Source of the DNA: Phanerodontia chrysosporium
Taxonomy: Eukaryota; Basidiomycota; Agaricomycetes; Polyporales; Phanerochaetaceae
DNA length: 64,000 nt
Direction: 5' to 3'
Assembly: GCA_001910725.1 (NCBI GenBank)
Contig: MJGA01000007.1
Span: 1,178,001 to 1,242,000 of the forward strand
A program made the translations under genes and the position numbers. The notes under the pieces were generated by a model. That model was not told the origin of the DNA. It saw nothing but the letters and a program-made list of their open reading frames with translations, and did no database searches. Each line of letters starts with the position of its first letter. Position 1 is the stretch's first letter. Shown here in pieces: positions 1-12,358 of the stretch.

Positions 1-554
1 GAAGCAGACGAACTCGCCAAGGATGAGGTAGTCGAACAAGTTGACGATATCGACGAGTCCTCTGTGAACGTCGCAGAAAGTAGCTCTCCAGCTCTAGGCG
101 ACATCGTACCGGCTAACATTCCTCTCCCCGATGACCTGGACGACGATCTCTCTGAACTGGACGAAGTCGCTCCTAGCCCTACCAACCCAGCGGACGTACC
201 TCTTCCCGATGACGACGACCTCGTGTCGACGCCCATGCCTCCTTCCCGGTCGTCGAGGATTCGGAACTGATGGACTTCGCTCATATCGAGGTACCTACAG
301 GGCCCGAGGACGTTGCGACAAGCCCTGCTGAGACTGCCGCTGCTGTGGAAGAGCGCGGTAGCACGGATGCAGCGGCCATCAATGAGGCTGAACCCGAACA
401 CGTCGCAAACGCCCCGGAATTAGCTGTCTTGTCGATGGAGGCTTCGATTGGCACCTTGCTCGACGCCGCCGCGAACTCGGTATGGTCGCTGTCTTCACCC
501 AGCGAGATCGTCAAGCAGGAAGAAGCCAAAGAGGACGAAATTCACGGCCTTTAA
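1..554 (+). CDS. C-terminal part of an acidic low-complexity protein, with a frame break
   Basis: The window opens inside this reading frame (frame 1). It encodes an Asp/Glu/Pro/Val-rich tail with a repeated element of the type P-L-P-D-D near residues 41 and 64 of the visible part. Frame 1 stops at 268-270. Equally acidic sequence of the same style continues in frame 3 from about 213 to the stop at 552-554, reading through FPVVEDSELMDF across the first stop. No GT-AG intron joins the two, so this is either a one-base assembly error or a real frameshift near 213-250. I see no domain and do not recognise the family. It converges on ZPR1, whose stop lies 126 bp downstream. Confidence 0.5.
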
Positions 555-679
555 GCTTGTGACGACATGTCCTCTGTTCTCATTAGTAGTATTACAGTAC
601 ACCGGCAATGAGTATCGATACACATGCATCTATAGTACACTGTTATTTTATGCCTATGATTGCTGAATTAGATTATGCC

Positions 680-2341
680 CTATGACGATGCAGTCTCCTG
701 CTTCTGCTCCTCCTGCTTCTGCTCGTCGTTCTGCTCCAGGTTCGGATCGCCCTCGTAGCCCTCGACCTTCATGTCGTTCAGGCCGAGGTCCTCGTTCTGC
801 TCCCATGTGCGCTCGTACTCCTCGATCGTCATGTTGGGATCCGGATCGGGTGCGTACAGGTTCTGCAGATACGAGTTCGCGAGCGGATCGTCGAGGATGA
901 GAGTGAATGGGTGTTCAGCTGCCTTGACGGCCTTGAGCTTCGCGAGGAACTTCTCGAACGCGCCGTCGTCGGACTTGGCGTCATTGAAGACCTTCGCAGA
1001 CAGCTCCTCGTACACTTGGTCGAGGATACCCTCGAGGGTCGTAAAGCGACCACCAAGCGTACCCGGCTGCAGCACTAGGTCGATTTCAGGGATTTGAAGA
1101 CCGCAGGACTCGGACTAAACTATGAGTTAGCACACTTGTCACTTCTAGAAAAAAGTCGTGATGCCTACCTTAAGGATATCTCGGCTGAGATCCTCCTTAT
1201 CCTCGACCTTCAGAGTGATCTTCTTGCCAAGTGGCGAGATAGCAGCACCCGACTTGACCTCGTTATCGCGGTATCCGCACTTGTCGCAGTTGACGGACAT
1301 GATGAGGATGTCCTTGAAGTACGGGATGTTGACCTTCTTGACGAGAGTGTCCGACTTGTGCCCGCAGCTCGAGCAGACACCCGGGAAGACGTAGATCTCC
1401 TCGTTCTCGCCCTCGAGGCCACCGCCGATCTGCTCGTCGGGCTGCGCCGCATCCGCGTCGGGCTCCGCGTCGGGGTTGACGAGGCCAAGGTCGATGTTCT
1501 GCTGGCGCGTGCGGCGGTACGTGCGCAGGTTCCACTTCGGATCCGCCATCGAGCCGACGAACTCAAGGAACGAGTTGCCCGCGGGGTCGTCGAGCGTGAC
1601 CGTGAACGGCTTCATCGGCGCGTCCCTGTCCGACGCCCGCTGCACGCGCCCGGGCGCGTCCTCGTCCTCGTCATCGTCGTCCGCGAGGATCTCCTTAATG
1701 CCGTCAATGATCGCCTGGATCTTGTTGTACGCGACCTCGTTCTCAACACGCCGTAGCGGCTGATCGGCACTCAGATCCGTGACAATGTCGCGGAGCAGAC
1801 CTTCGACTGTCGTGAGCTGACCGCGGTGTGGAGGGATCGTAAGCTCGAACTCCGGAATCGTGACCGTGCACGTCTCGGATTTGACAAGCTGACGATTGAG
1901 GTCTTCTCGTGCAAGGATACGGACGGTATATACGGTTCCCTCCGCTGCGCAAAGGAGTCAGTAAAAAGTCAGCATGAGTCCCAAACCGAGCCTGTACTCA
2001 CGTCGGATGGTTCCAGCAGACTGGATTTCGTTGTTTTGGAAGCCACAGTGCTCACATCGGAAGGACATCACAATGACCTCCCGAAAGAAGGGTATGCTGG
2101 TAAGCAGCAGTCTTGTTGTGCCCTTCGCATGGGATCAGTTACATGCTTGCACGCATCCACAAAGCGCAAGCGGACGTACCTGCTGGTAGCACTTCATGCA
2201 GAGCGACTCGATCTCCTGCACCGGCCGTTCGTCGTCTTCTGTTGCCTGCACCACCTCGGCATCTGGGTGCTTGGCGGTCTCGTCCACGACCTTCCCAATC
2301 TCGGGGAAGAGGTTAGGCTTCGTCTCTGTCTTCTCAGCCAT
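680..2341 (-). CDS. ZPR1: Zinc finger protein ZPR1
   Basis: ZPR1 is an essential eukaryotic protein that binds eEF1A and helps it fold. The two ZPR1 modules are both visible. The first C4 finger is split by an intron: CMKC ends exon 1 (2180-2341, 54 codons) and CEHCG follows in exon 2. The second is CSSC followed by CDKCG at about 1390-1280. Each finger is followed by the A/B-type domain with the conserved LTTVEGLL and FTTLEGIL segments. Introns are seen near 2100-2179, 1935-2010 and 1110-1165. The C-terminus is a Glu/Gln-rich tail ending in TASS. Start: the MAEKTE methionine is the first in-frame ATG and opens directly into conserved sequence. The order finger-domain-finger-domain is the family standard and nothing appears broken. 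Confidence 0.95.
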
Positions 2342-2733
2342 CTCGGATGGTTTTGGTTGTAACTGTAGGGGTATCAGAGCGTGAGGTGAGGTATGTCTAT
2401 GGTAAAAGAGAAGAAAATGGCTAACGGGAGGCGGCTATATATCCAAGGTGGATTTTGAAGAAAGTGCGAGAAGTTAATCGACGACATTACTCAAGCGCTT
2501 CCGCTTATCTGCGGTTTACCATATATGGACGGGCCATCGACGACGTCAGCTCGCAAGTCACGGTACACGCAAGGAAGAGGGGCTGTGTTGGAACTTTATA
2601 TTCAAAGCTTTGTAGAATTGTACAATTTTGTATTGTGACAACAGTGATCTTTCGTAACGTACTGATACAACGAGTCCCAAGAAAGTGAATGGATACACGT
2701 GTACTCGAGAGGGACAGCTAATATTTACAACTT
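2342..2733. promoter_or_regulatory. ZPR1 upstream region and PYC 3' flank
   Basis: This gap of 392 bp lies between the ZPR1 start and the pyruvate carboxylase stop, both on the minus strand. It must hold the ZPR1 promoter and the PYC terminator. It is more AT-rich than the neighbouring coding sequence. I see no other feature in it. Confidence 0.4.
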
Positions 2734-5700
2734 CTAGTGGACAATCTCACATACCAGGTCGCCCTGATTGATAGAATCGCCTGGGGAGCAAAAGGTCAGC
2801 ATCGTATTTCGGTGAAGAGGAGAGGGTAAGCGTACCTTCGTGCACAACGACGCGCTTGACGTGACCGGACACTGGCGCAGTGACGGCAGACTCCATCTTC
2901 ATCGCGCTCATGACGGCGATCGGGTCGCCCTTCTTGATCTCCTGGCCCTCCTTGACGCGGACCTCGACGACGACACCAGACATGGTAGCGCCGACCGAGC
3001 CTGGGTCGCTCGTGGCCTCTCGCGAGACACGGTCTCGACGGCCGAGTTCTTGTCCTCGACAGAAACGGCACGAATCTGACAAAACGACATCAGCGACTAT
3101 AGTATGCTGCAAACAGAGACCACCGACCTCGCCGTTGACCTCGAACCAGACATCACGCTGGGCACGACCCTCGATGACGGGTCCGACGGCCATGAGACGG
3201 ATGATGAGGGTCTTGCCCTGCTCGATAGAGATGTGCATCTCCTCGCCGACGTCAGGGCGACCAAGGAAGTAACGCGTGGGGAGAACGCTGAGATCGCCGT
3301 ACTTCTCGACGAACGCCTGGTACTCCTCGAAGACCTTAGGGTACATCACGTAGCTGGTGACGTCCGAGTCGGTAATGTGCTTGCCAAACTTCGCACGGAG
3401 CTCAGCCTTGATCTTCTTGAAGTCGAGCGGCTCCAAGCTAGCACCGGGGCGGCCGTCGATGCGTGGCTTGTTGCGGATGACCTTGCTACGCAGCGGCTCG
3501 GGGAAGCCACCGACGGGCTGGCCAAGGTAGCCCTGGAAGAACTCCACGACGGAGGATGGGAAGTCGAGCTCCTCTGCACGATCTAGAACATCCTGCTTTG
3601 ACAACTTGTTCTGGACCATCCACTGAGCGAAGTCGCCGACGACCTTCGAGGAGGGCGTGACCTTGATGATGTTGCCGCAAAGCTCATTGGCCTCGATGTA
3701 CTTCTGCTTGATCTCCGTCCACTGAGTGCCAAGACCGAGCTGCGAAGCCTGGAACATGAGGTTTGTGTACTGTCCTCCAGGCATCTCGTGGTCGAAGACG
3801 GAGGAGTCGGACGCGCGGACGTTGGCCTCGAAGCACTGGTAAAGAATGCGGACCTGGCTCCAGTAGAGGTTAAGTGCCTGGATATCGGCGTAGCGAATAC
3901 CAGTGCCGAGGTTGGTCTGCTCGAGGGCGGAGCAGATGGCACCCATAGGTGGCTGAGAAGTGAGACCAGACATGCCTGCATAGGAAATGAGACTATGTCA
4001 TGCGTAAGACCTAGACAACACGTACTGTCAATAGCGACATCCACAACATCGGCACCAGCAGCGGCGGCAGCAAGCATGGATGCAGTAGAGATACCCGCAG
4101 TGTCGTGCGAGTGGACGTGAATGGGGAGGTCTGGGTACCTCTTGCGGATAGAGCCAACGAGACTGTATCGATGATCAGCATCTGACCCGCACTATACAAA
4201 CGCGAGACTCACAGTTTGGCGGCCTCGGGCTTCAGAAGACCCGCCATGTCTTTGATACCGAGCACGTGGATGCCCTCGTTGACGAGCTGATCAACGAAGT
4301 CGAGATAGTACTGAAGAGTGTACTTGGTCTCCTTCGGGCTCGCCACATCGCCGCTGTAGCAGACGACGGCCTCGACGACACCACCCGCCTTCTTCGCGGC
4401 ATCGATACCAAGACGAAGGTTCTCGATGTAGTTGAGAGAGTCGAAGACGCGGAAAATGTCGAGACCGTTCTCCACCGCCTTCTTCGAGAAGTCGTAGATC
4501 GCGTTGTCGGGGTAGGACGTGTAGCCAACACCGTTAGCACCACGGACGAGCGCCTGAAGAGGAATGTTGGGCACGAGCTTGCGGAGGGTGCGCAGACGCT
4601 CCCATGGGTCCTCGTATAGAAGCGCATCGCAACATCGAACGTTGCACCACCCCAGCATTCGAGCGAGTAGGCGTTCGCAAGTGCCCAGGAAGTCTCCTTG
4701 GCAATGTTAACCATGTCGATCGTACGGAGACGGGTGGCAAGCAGTGACTGGTGCGCATCACGCCAGGTGGTGTCCATGATGAGCACACCGGGGTATTCAC
4801 GAACGGCCTTGGCAAAGGCCTCGGGGCCGTGTTCGACGATGATGTTGCGCCAGCCAACCTCGCAAGGCTGGCTGCAATCAAGTGGCGGGCCGTTCGGGTC
4901 ATCGCGGTTCTGGAATGGCGGGACGACAACTTCGTCCTTAAGACCGGGTTCGCCCTGCTGGCCCTTGATGGAGCTGCCGTTGACGGCGAGGTCACCCAGG
5001 TATGCGAGGAGCTTCTGGGCACGGTTCTGGCTCTGGACGAGCTTGAAGAGCTCAGGGGTATCATCGATGAATGTTGTCCAGGTCTTTCCACCAATGAAGA
5101 CGTCATGGGTCAACAGGCGGAAAAGGAAGGGAATGTTCGTCTTGACACCACGAATACGGAACTCTACGAGGGCGCGGAGCATCTTGCGACGAGCAACTTC
5201 GTATGTTGTGCCGCTGACCGTGCACTTGACAAGTAGCGAGTCGTAGTGAGGGGTGATCTGAGCACCAGCGAAACCAGAGCTAGCATCCAGACGGACACCG
5301 TTACCACCTGCACTGCGGTAGACCTCGATCTTGCCGGTATCAGGCTGGAAGCCAGCAGCCGGGTCTTCGGTGGTGATACGGCATTGAATGGCAAAGCCAC
5401 GCTTGGTAATCGCGTCTTGGGTCAGACCGAGCTGAGGAAGAGTCGCGCCAGCAGCGATCTGGATCTGCGCAGCGACGATATCGAGGCCAGTGATTTCCTC
5501 TGTGGACTAGGAGTCAGATTAGTTTGAGCAGTGTCCCCACAATAACGCACCAGTAATGGTATGCTCGACCTGAATACGGGGGTTGATCTCGATGAAGTAG
5601 TGCCTGCCCATCTGGTCGACCAAGAACTCGGCGGTTCCTGCGTTGCGGTAGCCGACGCTCTTCGCGAGCTTGATAGCATCGCCGAGGATTGCCTGGCGAA

Positions 5701-6890
5701 CTTCCTCCGGCAAGTGAGTGGCGGGTGCGACCTCCACAACCTTCTGGTGACGACGCTGAACAGAGCAGTCGCGCTCAAAGAGATGGATGGTGTTGCCCTG
5801 TGCATCCGCAAGGAGCTGCACCTCAATGTGGCGGGGGCGCTCGAGGAAGCGCTCAATGAAGACCGTGCCGTCACCGAAGGCAGACTTGGCCTCGCTCACC
5901 GCACGCTCAAAGGCGCTCTTGAAGTCGGACATCTCGCGAACGACACGCATGCCACGGCCTCCACCGCCCATTGCGGCCTTGATGATCACTATGCACGATC
6001 TTTCGGTTTGAATTCTAGTGAAGTCACGGAGGAGCGAATATACTCACCCGGGAACCCGTATTCCTCAATGAACGATTGCGCATCGGTGTAGTCGCCTACA
6101 GGACCGGGGGTTCCGGGAACGACTGGTACACCGATCTTCATCGCTAATTGACGGTTAATCTGGCGTAGAAAACATGGATGTACATCTGATCTCACCTATG
6201 GTACGCGCTTTGGTCTTATCGCCAAGCGCGTCGATGACCTCGGGACTGGGGCCGACGAACGCGATGCCCGCTTGCTCAACCTTACGTGCGAACTCTGCAT
6301 TCTCGGAGAGGAAGCCGTATCTTCACAAGCCGGTCAGGAAATCCGGCGCAGTGCATAGGGGGCCGAAACTCACCCGGGGTGAATCATGTCGACACCATGC
6401 TCGAGCGCGATCCGGATGATATCTTCCTGTGCGAGGTAGGCACCCACGGGGGTGAGGCCTTTGCCGACTTGGTACGCTTCGTCGGCCTGCGTGGTGCCGT
6501 CGCGTCAGCATCGGTTCTCCCTCGCGGCAGCGGGGCGATCCTAAAAATACCTTCTGACGATGTGCCGACATGCGGTCTTCGTAGGAGTAGATCGCGACGG
6601 TGTGCATCGCCAGCTCGTGCGCGGTACGGAAAACACGAATCGCAATTTCCTGCACAAGGGGCGCGCATATAGTCAGCTCAGGAAGCAGTGGGACGCTCCA
6701 CGGGCACGAGAAGGCAGCTTACACCGCGGTTCGCGACGAGGATCTTGGTGAGCGGTCCCGAGTGCCCAGCAGACTTCCTGCGCATCGTCTGGATGGAGTG
6801 CACGGGCGTGCCGGGGGCACTGGGCGTGACGGCGAACATGGGTGCGAGACGCGGCGGGTGCAGCGTCCCGGAGGCAGTGGTGCTGGCCAT
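2734..6890 (-). CDS. PYC: Pyruvate carboxylase
   Basis: This enzyme makes oxaloacetate from pyruvate and bicarbonate with ATP and biotin, an anaplerotic step that is cytosolic in most fungi. The domains follow the usual order. The N-terminus reaches KILVANRG near 6770. The biotin carboxylase ATP-grasp loop [11 protein letters not shown] lies near 5970-5930. The carboxyltransferase core has [15 protein letters not shown] near 4780-4740, WGGATFD near 4650 and [11 protein letters not shown] near 4250. The biotin carrier domain has SAMKMES near 2905, the K being the biotinylated lysine. The last exon (about 2734-2782) completes the end [14 protein letters not shown]. At least seven short introns interrupt the gene. 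The start is the ATG at 6888-6890, and the N-terminus is not obviously a mitochondrial presequence. Full-length and apparently intact. Confidence 0.95.
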
Positions 6891-7701
6891 CTCTCGTCGC
6901 CGGTGGTGGTCAGGAAGCAAGAGGTGTTGGGGGGCGGTGGCGAGTCAAGGGGGAAGCTGGGCGAAAAATCGATCGCGTCCTTTATCTGGTCTGGGCGGAC
7001 GGTGACGCGAGCGAGCGGGGCTAAATCACAGGGCGCGGGGGAAGTACCGATGACTCGATCGCGTGCAGCGGCCGACGAACTCGAACGTGACCAGACTCGT
7101 GCAGACGACGAGCAGCGAGAGGGGATCGTTAGGGAAAAGAGAAAAGGCCGGCCAGTCCTTTGAGACAGGCTCATATACGAGCAGCGAGCGGCAATGACCG
7201 CAATCACACGCGCGCTTGGCGCAGGGCGAAGAGACGTCACAGCTCGCCGAGTGCCAGTTCCCGATGTGTGCTATCCGGTCCTCCTCACTAGACATTTTCG
7301 GTGTTAGCGCGGCCCCTCCGCATAGGAGCCGCACGAAATTTCACTGCTCGTATGGCTACAGACACGGTACAGATGAGAGTGGAGTTGTCACTGCCAGCGA
7401 CGGACAAACGGTGCGAATTTACCCTCTACAAGCGACAGCGAATGGCCAGGGCGCGATATCGATGCAGCCACTAGTCCCCAGTCGCGCCATCCGAACCGAG
7501 CTGAGACTCTGCACAGAACACCTGACCTTCGAACCGCACCTTCCCCGCCCCACGGCATACTACGTGCGAGTGGCCCCGCATCCGATATTCCCCCAGGGTC
7601 TCTGAACCTTGCTCAGCGCATCCTGTATGCAATATTAAGGCAACCGCGTCTGATACACATCTATAAACAGTCCTTCGCAGACCAAACTCAGCGCAGCGAG
7701 T
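6891..7701. promoter_or_regulatory. PYC upstream region
   Basis: This 811 bp gap holds the 5' leader and promoter of the pyruvate carboxylase gene and the 3' flank of the sugar transporter gene, both on the minus strand. Short ORFs occur on both strands, but none shows a domain or a codon pattern I trust. I see no RNA gene or repeat here. Confidence 0.4.
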
Positions 7702-9242
7702 TCACGGCTTCCGCGTCATGGGGAGCACGTTGTTCTGCGTGGCCATCTCCGCCTTTTTCTGGTTGTTCTTCGCGACGGCGTACACAACGCCTGCGAAGAA
7801 GCCAACAGAAACGGCCGACACCGATCCCAGCGTCACAGGATCGCCAAAGAAAATCATGCCAGAGGCTGCCACTGGCAGTTTGTTGAGTGCCCCGACCATG
7901 CTAGCCATGCTCATGAGTTCAGATCCTCACCGAACAAGAACTATCGTTCTCACCTGTAGGTCGTACTGCTCGTTACGCGTACACACCACGCAGTGGTGTA
8001 CGAGATTCCCACGGCAGCCGCGCCTGAGAACGCGATAGCGAACAGCAGGAAGTTACGTGTTTCTTCAGGGCTGCGAGGCGGTTGGTTAACCTTGTCCGAC
8101 TGATCCACTGACTAACTCACAAGTTACGCGCCAGGTTAGCGGCACTCCAGTCCTCCGCGACGAGGGAAAAGAATGCAAGGACGGGGATCGAGAGTAGGTT
8201 GTTGTAGAACATGGAGTCCCAATCCGAGAACCCCGTGATCTTGATGCGCTTGCGCATCGTGAGGACCTGGACCACAAGCTCAGCGAAGGGCGCAAAGACG
8301 GTCTCAAGCCGGCACTCACGTAGGCGGCACTCGTCAAACAGTTGACGAGCATCCAGAAGTATCCAATGTTGACTTTGGAGACCATGCCAGACAGGTGTTG
8401 AAGGCCCCATCCTTCACTCTCGAGGACTGCAGGATCGCCCGCAGTCAGAGCGTCGCTGATATCCGCCCATGCTGCTATTACGGACGAGAGGACCTTAGGG
8501 GTAGGCATGTCAAGGCTTTGTCATTCAATACGTATAGTTGTGCCTCACCATGAAGAAGAAAGACACCAGGGTCAGCCCTGTGACGCGTCCCCCAAACCAA
8601 ATGACTTCGCCATAAGCCTAAAAAGTAGGGATTAGAAATGCTGTGCCGAATAGAGGGGTTCTAAGCACGCACGATGAGGATGATGGTCAGATTCTTGAAG
8701 ATAGTGTACACGGGAATGCTGAGATATTGCTGGAGCAGGGTAAGTGCTCGTCAACAAAGGCAAGGCAAAAGCGCTTACCAAACTCTTGGACCCCGTGTAG
8801 ATCACGCTGACCAGTAGAAAGCTTATAGGGAACCAAGCTTTGGCATCCTTGGTGTCCCAGTCACGGAAGGAGATGACGCCGAGTTTCTTGGTGATATACA
8901 CACAGGCAACACAGACAGTGCTTTGGATGCAAAGCAAAAAGAAATTCATGTTGAATAGTTTGCCTGAGACAACGAACTTATGTTTGCGGTTGGTTGCTGC
9001 GCCACTGGAGGGGAATCACCGGACGCACTTTGTTTACAACAGTCATGAGGATCGACGCCAGGCAATAGCATACTATTGGAGGAACTGGAGCATGGCTTTG
9101 TGTAAGATACTGTTCAAAAAGATATCCAGAGTATGCGCGACTCACTGGCAGAGGTAGCAGGCCCTTCCTTGGCGCTGCCAGTCGCGATGGCCTTCTTCAT
9201 CTCGACGACATCCTCAGGCTCGTCCTTGCGATCAGACGACAT
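7702..9242 (-). CDS. VRG4: GDP-mannose transporter (Golgi, Vrg4/Gmt type)
   Basis: A multi-membrane-span nucleotide-sugar transporter that brings GDP-mannose into the Golgi lumen for protein and lipid mannosylation and, in basidiomycetes, wall or capsule glycans. The diagnostic GDP-mannose contact motif GALNK is intact in the last exon (near 7885), followed by [11 protein letters not shown] and a final hydrophobic helix. Upstream exons carry hydrophobic helices, for example [21 protein letters not shown] near 8940-8880 and a later helix with VIYTGSKSL. The protein starts with a hydrophilic cytosolic stretch [11 protein letters not shown] at 9242 and ends with a Lys-rich tail ([12 protein letters not shown]). 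There are several short introns. It is divergently transcribed from a second nucleotide-sugar transporter, with only about 430 bp between the starts. Confidence 0.9.
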
Positions 9243-9668
9243 GACGTATTACAACCCGGGAGACTGCAGTGCTTCACGGATGCAAAGTGTGTGTGTCGGG
9301 TGCAGAACTTGCTGCAGGCGGGGGTTGTTGGGCACGCTGTGGCGAGGGCAGATGCGGGGCCGGGACAAGGAGCGTAGGGGGTAGAAAGACAGTGGGGAGG
9401 CAGACAATCGAGGAGGTTGGCTCTTGGGCAATGTTGCGGTGCTCACGGCGCGCAGACTCGTGAGACGTTGTGCTGGCGAACGTGGCCGTGCGAAACGACA
9501 GGGCCAGGCACCTGAAAGCGCTCCCCAGGCGCCCATTAACAACCCCTGATCTAGGGTTTCCATCATGTGATGCGACGCGCCGTGCACGTCGGCGCCGCCG
9601 CGTTCCCCGCCACCGGTCCTGGGAAACAAAAGCTCTCCTTCCTCCCTCCACGTACGCCCCTCGCCAAT
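9243..9668. promoter_or_regulatory. Shared divergent promoter of two nucleotide-sugar transporter genes
   Basis: Only 426 bp separate the start of the GDP-mannose transporter (-) and the preferred start of the UDP-GlcNAc-type transporter (+). Both promoters must lie here. If the upstream in-frame ATG at 9567 is used for the plus gene, the space shrinks to 324 bp. I see no clear TATA box. Confidence 0.5.
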
Positions 9669-11427
9669 ATGAAGAAACGCCGCCAGCAGCACGACGACAA
9701 CCGCGCGCAGAAGCTGAATCGCATGCTCGCCGAGATGGTCGTCGCCGCACCGAAGGACAGGCCTGTGCAGCGCCCCGCGAAAGCCGCACAGAACGAGAAG
9801 GTCAAGGTAAAAGCGGAGCCCGCAGAGGCCAAAGTAGGGCCAACGCCGTCAGAAGCATCCGTTAGCAAGCCGATAGCGATGTCCATCGTCGACTTTTCCT
9901 TGGTGCTTAGCTTGGTATTCGGCGGATGCTGCAGGTGTGGACCTATGTCATCTCCCGTTCACAAGGTACTCACCGTTTTCGCAAGCAATGTCTGGACATA
10001 CGAGTATCTACTCAGGATTGAGTCGCGAATAGGTGCGTGCTCTGTATCTGCTACTCGCCCGTTGACATGATTCAATGCCCATAGGCACTGCCTTGACCTT
10101 CTCTCAGATGGCCTTCGTGACCATTCAATCCCTTCCACGATTCCTCATATTTGACGGCCCATATCACCTGCCGCAACTGAGACCCCGACATATACCTCTG
10201 TCCCAATGGGCGATGCAAGTCCTAGTGCTCACCGCAGGCTCGCTGCTCAATAATTGGGCATTCGCCTACCATGTCCCACTTACAGTGCAGATCGTATTCC
10301 GTTCTGCAGGTATGTCTGCGACGCTTTTATGATCCTGGCTCAAGCTTAATATCATCTTGTTAGGACTGGCTGTCTCCATGCTATTTGGTGTGCTCTTCCT
10401 CAAGAAGAAATATACCCCTGCACAAATAGTCGGTATCTAATCCTCCCGGAATTCTATGACTTACACACCCTGCACAGGTCTCTGTTCTGTTTGTCACCGT
10501 TGGTGTGATACTGGCGACTCTATCGACTCCATCTCAAGCGCAGGATACCCACGCACATGTTGATCTGACAGAATATACCCTCGGCATCATCATGCTCACC
10601 GCTTCCCTGCTCATGACAGGCGTATTGGGAATGCTTCAGGAGCGCACATACACTCGCTATGGTCCGCATTGGCAAGAGGGGCTGTTCTATACCGTACGCA
10701 CCTTACATTCGCTCATTCCTTGAGCCAATCTAACAGTCTATCTCAGCACGCCCTGTCCCTCCCGATCTATATTTTCTTCATTCCCGGAATTAAGTTCGGC
10801 TTCTCAAGTCTCCATGGGGCTTCCTTGTGTTCACACAATCCGTCGTCGGGATACGCCCGGCTACCAGGTTTGCAACACCTCCCACCCTGGCTGAAGACGT
10901 TCGCGCCCTACATCATGCTTGCAGTGAACCTCATAACACAGCTTGTATGCGTATCAGGCGTGAATCAGCTCACTTCGGTGCGCCTCTATATCTCCCGGTT
11001 CATTCACGAGGCTGACGCTATATGTCTGCAACAGCGCGTGTCGAGCGTGAGCACAAACCTCGTGCTGACGACACGCAAAGCACTCAGCTTGTGCTTCAGC
11101 GTATGGTGGTTTGGCAACGGCTGGAACGGTCAGCTCGGCGCTGGCGCCGCGATGGTCTTCCTGGGCTCGCTTCTCTACACCGCCATTACCTCCAGGATGT
11201 CCGCGCAGAAGGCCCCTCAGAAGTCTGTGTCGGACGCGCGCATGGCCAACAGCAAAGGCAAGGGTAAGATGGCGAATGCCGGAGGAAATGAGCGTGCAAA
11301 TCAGAATGGCGTGGCGGACGTGCCGAAAGTCAAAGAGGAGCCGCAGAGCCCCAAATGGCGTGCCAAAGGGAAAGAGAAGGCGCAGACGAATGGAAAGCCT
11401 AGGACTGCAGGACAGAGACATAAATGA
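9669..11427 (+). CDS. YEA4: UDP-N-acetylglucosamine/UDP-xylose transporter family protein (Yea4-like)
   Basis: A UAA-family nucleotide-sugar transporter, in yeast an ER protein supplying UDP-GlcNAc for chitin synthesis. After a charged, Lys-rich cytosolic N-terminus of about 75 residues, the family signature FGGCCSNVW is made by joining exon 1 (donor near 9934) to exon 2 (near 9987). LPRFLIFDGP, LNNWAFAYHV, VQIVFRSAGL and LQERTYTRYG follow, with roughly eight to ten hydrophobic helices. Late exons carry VNQLTSRVSSVSTNLVLTTRKALSL. The C-terminus is a long Lys/Gln-rich tail with lysines near the end, consistent with ER retention. Start: ATG at 9669 (MKKRRQQ), although an in-frame ATG at 9567 adds 34 residues and cannot be excluded. 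There are at least six introns. Confidence 0.88.
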
Positions 11428-12358
11428 GAATAGTATGCATGTGTGTAAACGTAGCTTCTGGAGATTGGAGATTGTGTCCAAATTGCAGAAGACGTGTACA
11501 GCTTTGACTGGTTCGCCGTCCCGAGTTGCCAAGTCCATCATACTCAGTGAATGTCTCGGACGCCACATTCGACCTCTTTTTTTGCAACTTACCCGTCCCG
11601 ACACCGCGCGGGTACTGCGGCGGGATCCGCACAGTCCATGCATAGGACTTGTTCTTGAGGGGTTGTTCGCCACTTGCGGTAATTGAGCGGGGTCGAACGC
11701 GACCTGGGCTGCGCCACGCCAGCGACCGTCGCCGCCGAGTGCGAAGTGTCGCTCATATACACCTGAAACACAGATCATATGCAGCTCGCAAACGGCAGCA
11801 CCGAAACCACATGCTCTGACGCATTCAGCGGCCAGCACTTTATTTCCCTGTCGTCGTGGCTCGTCAGAAGGACGTCCGGGCTTCTCGAGCACCACGAATA
11901 ACAATGATAGGCGTGGTGGTACGGCGAAGACCGTGCAAGCTGAGCACGCGCCGCGATACCGATCATGCTGCAGACAGCAGGCCGCATCGGAGTTCTGTGT
12001 AGTGCACTAGAAGACGTGACGGCCCCGTGCCAAGATCGGGCACCGTGATAGACTCGTCGAAGCGTCAAGAGCCCCGGTGCTCAATTTTTGTCGTCTAGAA
12101 GACGTTGGAACTGGCCAGGTGATCTTCACGGAGCGGACACATCAGTTTTGGGCAAGTTTTATCGGGAAGAGGATAGAGCGAACGCCAACTGCACCTCAGC
12201 CCGTGAAGTTGTTCCCTCTCATCTGGTACAACTCTCCATTCATGGCTGACTCAGCCCGAACCTGTGGGGCAATGTGGTGATGACTTTCTTCATTGAGCCG
12301 TGTTCCAAATTCAGTACATTTGTTGGCCGTGACGGTAGACTACCCGAGTCACACACGT
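11428..12358. other. Convergent intergenic region, no gene seen
   Basis: This 931 bp lies between the stops of the Yea4-like gene (+) and the nitronate monooxygenase gene (-). It should contain both terminators. A minus ORF from 11,904 reaching into the transporter exons shows no domain and is antisense to real exons, so it is not called. Confidence 0.4.

Noticed and set aside
10954..11904. 316-codon minus ORF
   Set aside because: Antisense to the Yea4-like transporter exons, with no motif.
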